Below, one piece after another: positions 18,014-25,454 of a stretch of DNA of 35,536 nt. Origin of the DNA: Candidatus Gastranaerophilales bacterium (GTDB lineage Bacteria; Cyanobacteriota; Vampirovibrionia; Gastranaerophilales; Gastranaerophilaceae). Every line of letters starts with the position of its first letter. Position 1 is the stretch's first letter. The notes under the pieces were generated by a model, which searched no databases, was not told where the DNA came from, and was given only the letters and a program-made list of their open reading frames with translations. The position numbers and the translations under genes were made by a program. The DNA lies in the NCBI GenBank assembly GCA_944323595.1, contig CALUTF010000018.1, forward strand, positions 1-35,536. Direction: 5' to 3'.

Positions 18014-19733
18014 ATGATTAAGAAGAGAGTAATTATTTCGATTATCCTGACACTGCTTGCAGTATGGGGAAGTCATAACTACTGGCTTACAAGAAAACCT
18101 ATTGACATTGCTTTCAATATTCAAGGTGAAAATATTGAGCAGGTTGAAGTCCAATTGAACAAACACAATTCCGACAACTTCAAAAAATGCTACTACCAGA
18201 AGTCTGAGGGTGAAATAAAAAATAATGCACACTTGAAGTTTTCATTCAAAAAGCCGTTCGCACCCAAAAGGCTGAAACTATTGATAACACTAAATTCCGC
18301 TAAGGGGGGGGGGGGCTCTCTACGGGCTTAACCTCAGGGACGGCAAGCGCAAACTTAATGATTTAGAAAATTTTTCAGCGCAGGGTGCTGATTTAAAAAT
18401 TGAAAATAATAAACTCTTTTTTAAACCAAAACAAAATCAGTTCAGTATAACTTACGATAAAAATCTAAATGTCAGAGCGAGTATAAAATTCGACATTCTT
18501 GTACTTTTAATTATTACGATTGTTACTTATCTTGTTGCTTTTAAATTCACTTCATACCTCGCTGATTTTAAAATCAACAAAAATAAATCGAGGATTGATA
18601 TTGTTTTCTTGGCTATATTTTTCCTGATTATGTTTATACCGATGATGAGAATTTCCAACGAAAAAACTTCTAAATCAGAAAACAGAAATCTTGCCACTTA
18701 CAAACCGTTATTCAAAACAAAAGGCGGCTTGAACTTCAACTACGGCAAAGACTTTGACAAATGGTTTTCCGACAGGTTTAATCTTAGAGACAAAATTATT
18801 TTTGTACAACATCAGACAAACTATAAAATTAGAACTGATTATGTATCAATGAACAATAAATCCATATTTAAAAGTAACGGATATATTATACACAATTATC
18901 CAAATACATTTACACCTTTTACTGACAAGGAATTAGAGCTATATAGCTATAATCTTAATAAATTCAATGAATTCTGTGAGGCGAATTCCATTAAATTGTA
19001 TATAGTAATTCCTCCGGCTTCCAATTCTTATTGTAAAAAACATATTTTAACTTTTAATACAATGCCAGAGGATAGAATTATTAAACTTAAAAATTATGCT
19101 AGACAAAAATATAATTTAGACATCATTTATCCGGAAAAAGAATTAAGAGATAATGAAAATGACGAATTAGTATATTTTAAAACCGATCATCATTGGACAG
19201 ACATCGGAGCTTACATTATATATAAAGAACTGATTAGTAAGATGAAAACTAATCTGCCATTATTGAGAATTACTCCTATTAATGAATTTCATTCATACAA
19301 AAATACATTAATAAGAGCAGACTATCAGCACAAATTTACGCTTGGAGGTGAATATAAACAAGCCAATATAAAAGCACCTGAACTACTTAAAACAGAATAT
19401 ATTTACTATGACTATAAATACCCGCAAAATATCATAATAACAGGAGGAAAAGAACATTTTACTCATATCAACAGGACAGGACATTATAAACTACTTATAT
19501 TGGGAGATTCATATATGGAAAATCTCACATATTTTCTAAACACCAGTTTCTATAAAATCGAAAAATATAGAACTAATATGGATAATCTAAAGAAACCCAA
19601 AAGGAAATATGAATTAGAAATAAAAGCTTATGAAAATATAATAAAAAAATTCAAACCTGACGCAATTATATTAATTAAACACTCAGGAACAATGGATTCC
19701 CTAAAAGATATGTATCCACAGGAGGATAACTAA
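18014..19733 (+). CDS. DHHW/AlgJ-like SGNH O-acetyltransferase component, frameshifted at a G12 tract (phase-OFF)
   Basis: Two collinear open frames form one gene. The first (18014-18331) has a TM segment then a beta-rich domain, and ends at TAA 18329-18331 just after a 12-G run (18304-18315). Immediately after the run the +1 frame is open through to 19733 (AALYGLNLRDGKRKL onwards) and continues the same protein. Deleting one G gives 1719 bases, exactly 572 codons plus stop. The second part has two TM segments (FDILVLLIITIVTYLVAF, IDIVFLAIFFLIMF), the block KSENRNLATYK...DFDKWFSDRFNLRDKI, the full motif FKTDHHWTDIGAY, and the serine motif LILGDSYMENL. AGGAGG and a TAATG overlap link it to the MBOAT gene. 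With 12 Gs the enzyme is OFF. An assembly error of one G is possible, but the tract itself is typical of contingency loci. Confidence 0.85.
18304..18315 (+). repeat. Poly-G tract (12 G), putative slipped-strand phase switch
   Basis: Twelve consecutive G in a strongly AT-rich coding region. With 11 G (or 8, 14) the flanking frames join; with 12 they do not. Confidence 0.95.
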
Positions 19734-21124
19734 TGCTATTTAGTTCAATGACATTTGTATTTATGTTTTTACCGATTGTATGTGCGCTGTATCTGTTGAG
19801 CAGCAAACGGTTTCATAACCCTATACTGCTCGCGGCAAGCATCCTTTTTTATGCGTGGGGTGAACCTAAATATCTTGCGATAATGCTGCTTACCATTGTT
19901 ATTAACTATTTCGGTGCTATTGTCATCGAAAAAGTACACCTCAAAAAACTGGCACTGCTATCTACCGTAGTTCTTGATTTAGGATTTCTAATTTACTTCA
20001 AATACTTCAACTTTATTATTGATAATATTAATAACCTTTTCCATGCCAATATCAATGCTATTGATGTTATTATGCCTATCGGGATTTCATTCTATACGTT
20101 TCAGGCTATTTCTTATGTTATTGATGTATACAGAGGAGATTGCAAGGCGCAAAAAGATATTTACAAATTGGCACTTTTTATATGCCTTTTCCCTCAATTA
20201 ATAGCAGGTCCTATTGTCAAATACCACGATGTTGCTGACCAGATTGAAGACAGAGAGGTTAACTTTGATAAAGTAACAGTCGGAGTGAAAAGATTCATAA
20301 TCGGTTTATCAAAGAAAATGCTTATTGCAAACACGCTGGGTGCGATTGCTGATAAAATTTTCACACAACCCGCAGATACGTTCTCACCGCTTGTCGCTTG
20401 GCTGGGAAGTATTTCTTATACCTTACAGTTGTATTATGACTTTTCAGGTTATTCTGATATGGCAATCGGCTTAGGTCTGATTTTCGGATTTCAGTTTATG
20501 GAAAACTTCAATTATCCGTATATATCAAAATCCATTACGGAATTTTGGAGAAGATGGCATATATCGCTTTCCACATGGTTTAAGCAATATGTGTACATTC
20601 CGCTTGGCGGCAACCGTATAAGCAAAAACAGAACTTACATAAATCTCGGGATTGTATTCCTCCTGACCGGCATCTGGCACGGGGCAAGCTGGAACTTTGT
20701 ATTCTGGGGCATCTGGAACGGATTTTTCATAATCCTTGAAAAAATGACCGGCTGGCACAACGATACTGATAAACTTCCGGTTAAAATACTTAAACACATT
20801 TATACTATATTCGTATTTGTAATTGGCTGGGTTATGTTCAGAGCAGATGATATGGCTTACGCGTGGACATATCTTAAAAATATGTTCGGCATGGTAAAAG
20901 TTCATGACATAACTTACACAATGATGTATTATGTGGATAATGTTGAAATTGTAACTCTTATAATTGCAATACTCTGCGCAATGCCAATTTTCAGAAATAT
21001 GATTCACATAGAAAAAAAACCTGTCAAACTACTTGTTAATATATGGCTTCTGGTGCTGTTTATACTTTCTTCAGCATCTATTGCAGCATCTACGTATAAC
21101 CCGTTCATATATTTCAGGTTCTAA
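19733..21124 (+). CDS. MBOAT-family membrane O-acyltransferase (AlgI/DltB/PatA-like)
   Basis: 463 aa, polytopic. The N-terminus MLFSSMTFVFMFLPIVCALY and FYAWGEPKYLAIMLL are typical of AlgI-like proteins. The core has MPIGISFYTFQAISYVIDVY, the FPQLIAGPIVKY segment, YDFSGYSDMAIGLGLIFGF, EFWRRWHISLSTWFKQYVYI and PLGGNR. The catalytic histidine is His316 in GIWHGASWNFVFWG. Such proteins pass acetyl groups from the cytoplasm across the membrane to an AlgJ/AlgX-like partner that modifies an exported polymer. The ATG overlaps the stop of the preceding DHHW gene (TAATG) with AGGAGG upstream, so translation is likely coupled to a gene that may be switched off. No downstream partner gene is in the same run. 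Confidence 0.93.
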   Translation: MLFSSMTFVFMFLPIVCALYLLSSKRFHNPILLAASILFYAWGEPKYLAIMLLTIVINYFGAIVIEKVHLKKLALLSTVVLDLGFLIYFKYFNFIIDNINNLFHANINAIDVIMPIGISFYTFQAISYVIDVYRGDCKAQKDIYKLALFICLFPQLIAGPIVKYHDVADQIEDREVNFDKVTVGVKRFIIGLSKKMLIANTLGAIADKIFTQPADTFSPLVAWLGSISYTLQLYYDFSGYSDMAIGLGLIFGFQFMENFNYPYISKSITEFWRRWHISLSTWFKQYVYIPLGGNRISKNRTYINLGIVFLLTGIWHGASWNFVFWGIWNGFFIILEKMTGWHNDTDKLPVKILKHIYTIFVFVIGWVMFRADDMAYAWTYLKNMFGMVKVHDITYTMMYYVDNVEIVTLIIAILCAMPIFRNMIHIEKKPVKLLVNIWLLVLFILSSASIAASTYNPFIYFRF

Positions 21125-21140
21125 TAAAATATAATCCGCC

Positions 21141-21204
21141 AGAACAATTATTTGAGGAAGATAGCGAGAGCAGGGCAGAAGCGTGTTCCGAAAATAATTG
21201 TTCT
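21141..21204. repeat. Inverted repeat, 13-bp arms, after the MBOAT gene
   Basis: AGAACAATTATTT (21141-21153) pairs perfectly with 21192-21204, enclosing a 38-base loop that itself can pair GGAA with TTCC. No U-tract follows, so it is not a standard terminator. It lies in a 182-base spacer with no gene. Confidence 0.6.
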
Positions 21205-21306
21205 TGTGATTGTAACGACAGTCCTTTATAAAATCTTAATAAGATTCCTAACAAAATGCTAACAAAAAGTGTATACAAGACAATAAAAATATGATATTAT
21301 TCAAAT

Positions 21307-22266
21307 ATGGAAAGTGACATTAAAAACGTAATTATATGCGGCATTGGCGCAATAGGAAGCATTTATGCCGACAAAATTCATAACAAAACCCCTGAAAATT
21401 TAAGAGTTCTCGTTGACAGAGAAAGAAAAGAGCGTTATATAAAAAATCCCATAATATTCAATGGGCGAGAGCTGAATTTCAATTATATTCTTCCTACCGA
21501 CAATAATTTTAAAGCTGATTTAATAATAATTGCGACAAAAAATAACGGATTAAATCAGGCACTTGAAAATATGAAAAATTTTGTCAAAGATGATACTATT
21601 ATCCTCTCGCTTCTAAACGGAGTTACAAGCGAAGAAGTAATAGCTGCAAAATACGGCTGGGATAAAGTACTGCTTGCATTCTTTATAGGGCACAGTGCAA
21701 TAAGAGAGGGCAGAAATATTACTCACGATGACGTCAATGTCATAAACTTCGGAGAGAAAAATCCCAATACAGTATTATCAGAAAAAACACTTCGAGTAAA
21801 AAGATATTTTGACAGTATGGGAATAAATTACAAAATTCCGTCAGATATGTACTATGCACAATGGTTAAAATTTATGCTCAACGTAACCTGCAATCAAGTT
21901 TCAGCAATTCTTAGAATGACGTTTGGAGATATGCAGAAAAATGAAGTGTTCAAAAATTTTGCCAGAGAAGTTATGCAGGAATGTGTAGAAATAGCAAAAG
22001 CAGAGGGCGTCCAAAATACGGAAACACTTATTCCTGAAACGATAAACCTAATCCGAGGAATGATTCCGGAAGGGAAAACCTCAATGCTACAGGATATAGA
22101 AGCCGGCAGAAAAACAGAGGTAGATATTTTTGCAGGTACAATCGTTAAATTAGGGCTTAAACATAATATTCCGACGCCTTACAATAAAATATTAATGGAG
22201 ATGATTGAGATTATTCACGAAAACCAAAATATTAAGAATCGTGAAATTATAGCTGCAACAAAATAG
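21307..22266 (+). CDS. 2-dehydropantoate 2-reductase (ketopantoate reductase family)
   Basis: 319 aa. The enzyme reduces ketopantoate to pantoate with NADPH in pantothenate (CoA) synthesis. The N-terminal Rossmann motif is ICGIGAIGSIYADKI, followed by DLIIIATKNNGLNQAL and LSLLNGVTSEE. The catalytic lysine region is AQWLKFMLNVTCNQVSAI, and the C-terminal signature reads TSMLQDIEAGRKTEVDIFAG, which includes the usual catalytic/substrate Glu. All are in order at normal spacing. Family members sometimes act on other 2-keto acids, so a panE symbol is not assigned with certainty. No Shine-Dalgarno sequence precedes the ATG; a TATGAT box at 21290-21295 would place the start of transcription within about 5 bases of it. 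Confidence 0.88.
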   Translation: MESDIKNVIICGIGAIGSIYADKIHNKTPENLRVLVDRERKERYIKNPIIFNGRELNFNYILPTDNNFKADLIIIATKNNGLNQALENMKNFVKDDTIILSLLNGVTSEEVIAAKYGWDKVLLAFFIGHSAIREGRNITHDDVNVINFGEKNPNTVLSEKTLRVKRYFDSMGINYKIPSDMYYAQWLKFMLNVTCNQVSAILRMTFGDMQKNEVFKNFAREVMQECVEIAKAEGVQNTETLIPETINLIRGMIPEGKTSMLQDIEAGRKTEVDIFAGTIVKLGLKHNIPTPYNKILMEMIEIIHENQNIKNREIIAATK

Positions 22267-22295
22267 AATTCAGGCAATTTTTCTATCCCCAAATT

Positions 22296-22307
22296 GTTAT
22301 TAATAAC
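22296..22307. promoter_or_regulatory. 12-bp palindrome within a C4/G4 hairpin, upstream of the LysM gene
   Basis: GTTATTAATAAC is self-complementary and flanked by CCCC (22287-22290) and GGGG (22311-22314), so the leader can fold into a short hairpin 18 bases before ATG 22333. It may be an operator or leader structure; no function is shown. Confidence 0.3.
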
Positions 22308-22332
22308 ATAGGGGAAAATAGAAAGGGAAAAA

Positions 22333-23010
22333 ATGTCTGTACAAATCAGTCAGGAACAACAGTATATCAATGCTGTTATGGCTAAATTACCTGAAATTAA
22401 AAACAAAAAAGAACATACCCTTAAAAAGGGTGAAAGTTTATGGTCGCTGGCAAAACAAGCACTGCATCAAAATGCAACAAATCAGGAAATCAGTACATTA
22501 ATGCTGATGATAGCAAAGCTGAATAATCTGACGACCATAGAAAAAATGAACAATTTAAAAGCATCTGAAAAAATTTATCTGCCGGAAGATTGCGTTGATA
22601 AAAACGGAAACATAAAACGTGAACTAAATGCCTCTGAAAAGACGGCTCTTGATGTTCTGCATACCTTGCAAACAGATGAAAATCTAAGGCTTCAGGATCC
22701 ATTTTCTTATTGTAATCCCGGACGCTTATACCATGTTTACAATAAACACAAATACCCAAGCGGTTTTGTATCACATAGCCATCCCGTCACATCGATAAGC
22801 ATGAATAAAGATGGAACAATTAAAACTTTGACATTTAATGATAGTAATAAAAAATTTAACCCGTGGGGATACGATTATGAATTGAGAAGCGATGGAACGC
22901 TAATAAACAGTTATACCCACAAACCTTGCGGACAACTATCTAAGGAACAAATGGAGGAAATATTAACAACAAGCCAAAATCTAATAGACGAATTTAATAA
23001 TAAAAATTAA
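22333..23010 (+). CDS. LysM-domain protein
   Basis: 225 aa. A LysM module covers about residues 28-84, with HTLKKGESLWSLAKQAL at the start, ALLs of the fold replaced by a longer central loop (NQEISTLMLMIAKLNNL), and the end signature LKASEKIYLPE. LysM binds N-acetylglucosamine-containing polymers such as peptidoglycan. The rest (residues 90-225) is unrecognised, rich in H, Y and N (GRLYHVYNKHKYPSGF), with a repeated SxDGTxxxxxx pattern (MNKDGTIKTL, LRSDGTLINS). There is no signal peptide or TM segment, unusual for a wall-binding protein. AAAGGGAAA precedes the ATG. Its stop overlaps that of the converging pilin-like gene in the shared bases TTAA. Confidence 0.8.
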   Translation: MSVQISQEQQYINAVMAKLPEIKNKKEHTLKKGESLWSLAKQALHQNATNQEISTLMLMIAKLNNLTTIEKMNNLKASEKIYLPEDCVDKNGNIKRELNASEKTALDVLHTLQTDENLRLQDPFSYCNPGRLYHVYNKHKYPSGFVSHSHPVTSISMNKDGTIKTLTFNDSNKKFNPWGYDYELRSDGTLINSYTHKPCGQLSKEQMEEILTTSQNLIDEFNNKN

Positions 23011-23240
23011 AACTCCTGATTAGAAGATTGCTGATTATAATTAACAGATTGCATACGCATATTTTCAATTTCATTAATTTTGTTGTCAACCTGTTCCTGA
23101 ACACTTTCATAGTTGATGGAGGAATCTTTAAGATTACCACCGCCGACACCTTTCAATGCGGGCATCGCAAATGCAAATAATGCTGCTATTATTACAAGTG
23201 CGATTAACATATCTATTGCGCCAAAACCATTTTTAAACAT
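23007..23240 (-). CDS. Small type IV pilin-like protein
   Basis: 77 aa from the ATG at 23238-23240, chosen because GGAGGTG lies 5 bases upstream; a longer frame exists but lacks a ribosome-binding site. The N-terminus FKNG-FGAIDMLIALVIIAALFAFAMPAL is a short basic leader, a Gly, then a long hydrophobic helix: a class III prepilin signal layout. The residue at +5 after the predicted cleavage (Gly5/Phe6) is Asp10 instead of the near-invariant Glu. The rest is hydrophilic (SINYESVQEQVDNKINEIENM, a likely coiled coil). It is last in the minus-strand run and may be part of a pseudopilin system, but no assembly ATPase or peptidase is in the window. Confidence 0.7.
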   Translation of the reverse strand: MFKNGFGAIDMLIALVIIAALFAFAMPALKGVGGGNLKDSSINYESVQEQVDNKINEIENMRMQSVNYNQQSSNQEF

Positions 23241-23253
23241 CAAACACCTCCGG

Positions 23254-23583
23254 TTACATTTTATTTCGTTTAATAAAAAAAGCAATAGCACTGTCAACAT
23301 TTTTAGGTGTAGCTAAAGTATTATGTTCTTCAGCACTTTCAGCAACACCTGACTTTACAAAAAATTTGTTATAAATCCAGAGTCCTGAAAAAATAATTAC
23401 AGAAGAAAGTGCAACACCGCCCATTACTTTTAAGAATTTAAAAATTGCAGAATGCAGCTCTGACGGTGCAGATTCAGGAATGTGCCGGACGATATCGTCA
23501 GCACATAAACCTGAATTTACGCTCATAACATATAATATCAAAAATGATGTATAAAAAAGTAATACTTTTTTATTCTTCAGCAT
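23254..23583 (-). CDS. Small exported membrane protein, unknown function
   Basis: 109 aa from the ATG at 23581-23583. It begins inside the end of the RNase E/G gene (14-base overlap) and ends 13 bases before the pilin-like gene. The N-terminus (KNKKVLLFYTSFLILYVM) is a signal peptide or anchor, with possible signal peptidase I cleavage after Ala28 (GLCA-DD). A second hydrophobic helix spans residues 53-71 (GGVALSSVIIFSGLWIY). The tail is hydrophilic. The Cys at 27 does not sit in a standard lipobox. Its location between RNase E/G and a pilin-like protein tells little; I do not recognise the family. Confidence 0.7.
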   Translation of the reverse strand: MLKNKKVLLFYTSFLILYVMSVNSGLCADDIVRHIPESAPSELHSAIFKFLKVMGGVALSSVIIFSGLWIYNKFFVKSGVAESAEEHNTLATPKNVDSAIAFFIKRNKM

Positions 23584-25435
23584 TTTCCGCACTCGCTTTT
23601 TTATTGCGTCCTCTTTTAGAAGAACCTCTGTTCGGACGTCTTACTTTTTTCTCTTCAACAGGAGCCGTTTCATTAGCTGATTCTATCTGCGCTGCAACTT
23701 CAGTAGCCGGCTCTGTTGATGGAGCACTCATCTGAGGTTGTTCTGATTTCTTTTTGGAACCGCGTCTTGATTTTTTATTTGATTTGTTTTTCTCTTCATT
23801 TTGCGGTTCTGCAGAAACTTCAGGCGCAGGAGTATCTGCCGGCGTAACCTGAACATCAACCTTAATGTCTTCATTAGGTTTAATCAATGTTTGTGCAACA
23901 GGAACATCTTCCTGAATTTGAGGTTGTGCATCCTGCTGGTCTCTGTTTCTGTCAAATTTATTACGTTTATTTTTATTACGGCGATTTTTATTATTTTCGC
24001 GTTTTTCTGATTCATTTTGCGCTACAACTGACGGATTTTCAACATTTATTTCAACCGGCTGCATGTCATTTTGAACATCTTCCTGTACAGGAACAGTTTG
24101 CTGCTGCGTTTTATTATTACCGTTTTTATTGTTATTCTTTTTAAATGAATTTACAGGTAATTTTAATTTAGCAGCTTTTGCACGGTATTCACCCTCAGCT
24201 GTCGGGGTTGCAAAATTAAATTCATTCATAAAGTAGCCGCTGCCCTGACAATGCGGACAACGTTTTGTAAATATTTCAGACAAACTTTGTCCCTGACGGT
24301 GTCTTGTCAATTCAACAAGACCAAGATCAGATAACTGACCAACTTGAGGTTTTGCCTTATCAGGTTCAAGCGCGATTTCCAGCTCTTCCATAATCGCAAG
24401 TTTATCCGCACGTGAGAGCATATCAATAAAGTCAATAATAACCATACCGCCTATATTTCTCAAACGAAGCTGGCGTGCAATCTCGTGTACTGCTTCAATA
24501 TTAGTTTTAAGAATAGTTTCATCCTGAGTGGCAGAACTGATAAACTTACCGCTGTTAACGTCAATAACAGTAAGCGCTTCTGTCTGTTGAATAAACAAAT
24601 ACCCGCCTGATGGCATATTAACTTTGATATTCAAAGCAGCTTTAATTTCTTTATGAATATCCATTGCAACAAGAAGCGGTTCTGTACCTTTATACAAAGT
24701 AACAGTAACATTTTTATTCATATGCCAGTTTTGAAGAATATTCTGAACTCTGTTCATAGCAAACGGAGTATCAACTATAATTTCTTTAACATCTTCGGTA
24801 CAGGCTTCACGTATAACTCTATAGAGCAAATCCTGATCACGATAAATAAGATTTGGCGGAGTCATAGTTTCTGCTGCAGTAATTATGTTATTCCATTTTT
24901 CAAGCAGAATTTCCAAATCTTCCTGAATATCAGCTTCTGAAACACCCTCTGCTTCTGTTCTGATAATAACACCGACACCTACAGGCTTGATTAAATTCAT
25001 AATAGCTTTTAATCTGGCACGTTCTTTAGAGTTTTCAATTTTTTTACTAACGCTTACCCCCGGTTCATTAGGCATTAATACAAGGAAACGTCCGGGAAGA
25101 CTGATTTCCGTAGTAACACGTGGACCTTTATGTCCGGTAGGTTCTTTTACAACCTGAACAATAAGTTTTTGCTTGGGAGAAAGTTTTTCTTTCAACGTAC
25201 CTTTGCCCATAACATCCTGAGCGTGTAAAAAGCCCATCTTATCTGTACCAACATTAACAAATGCCGCATCTATACTCGGGAGGATATTATCAACGGTCGC
25301 AAGATAGACATCACCAAGGAGAACTTCTCCTCTATGAATAAAAAAGTCCGTAACCTTTTGATTTTCCAACACGGCAGCAATATTATCGCGTTCTGCGATA
25401 ACAATTTTTTTAGTAATCGTATTTTTGTCGCTCAT
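23570..25435 (-). CDS. rne: Ribonuclease E/G
   Basis: 621 aa. The catalytic part (about residues 1-405) contains the S1 domain (RGEVLLGDVYLATVDNILPS, AAFVNVGTDKMGFLH), the RNase H-like and 5' sensor regions (GVGVIIRTEAEGV), the metal-binding segment GMVIIDFIDM (about residue 330), and the Zn-link CPHCQGSG (about residue 395). It cleaves single-stranded AU-rich RNA, in mRNA decay and rRNA processing. From about residue 410 the tail is disordered, alternating acidic/proline stretches with basic clusters (NRRNKNKRNKFDRNRD, RRPNRGSSKRGRNKK), suited to RNA binding or degradosome contacts. AAAGGA precedes the ATG. It follows the radical-SAM gene by 19 bases, a pairing known from other bacteria. Confidence 0.95.
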   Translation of the reverse strand: MSDKNTITKKIVIAERDNIAAVLENQKVTDFFIHRGEVLLGDVYLATVDNILPSIDAAFVNVGTDKMGFLHAQDVMGKGTLKEKLSPKQKLIVQVVKEPTGHKGPRVTTEISLPGRFLVLMPNEPGVSVSKKIENSKERARLKAIMNLIKPVGVGVIIRTEAEGVSEADIQEDLEILLEKWNNIITAAETMTPPNLIYRDQDLLYRVIREACTEDVKEIIVDTPFAMNRVQNILQNWHMNKNVTVTLYKGTEPLLVAMDIHKEIKAALNIKVNMPSGGYLFIQQTEALTVIDVNSGKFISSATQDETILKTNIEAVHEIARQLRLRNIGGMVIIDFIDMLSRADKLAIMEELEIALEPDKAKPQVGQLSDLGLVELTRHRQGQSLSEIFTKRCPHCQGSGYFMNEFNFATPTAEGEYRAKAAKLKLPVNSFKKNNNKNGNNKTQQQTVPVQEDVQNDMQPVEINVENPSVVAQNESEKRENNKNRRNKNKRNKFDRNRDQQDAQPQIQEDVPVAQTLIKPNEDIKVDVQVTPADTPAPEVSAEPQNEEKNKSNKKSRRGSKKKSEQPQMSAPSTEPATEVAAQIESANETAPVEEKKVRRPNRGSSKRGRNKKASAENAEE

Positions 25436-25454
25436 AAAAAATCCTTTAAAACTT

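Noticed and set aside
18014..18331. Stand-alone 105-aa gene
   Set aside because: The frame ends straight after the G12 run, and the next frame continues the protein without a break. It is one half of the frameshifted DHHW gene.
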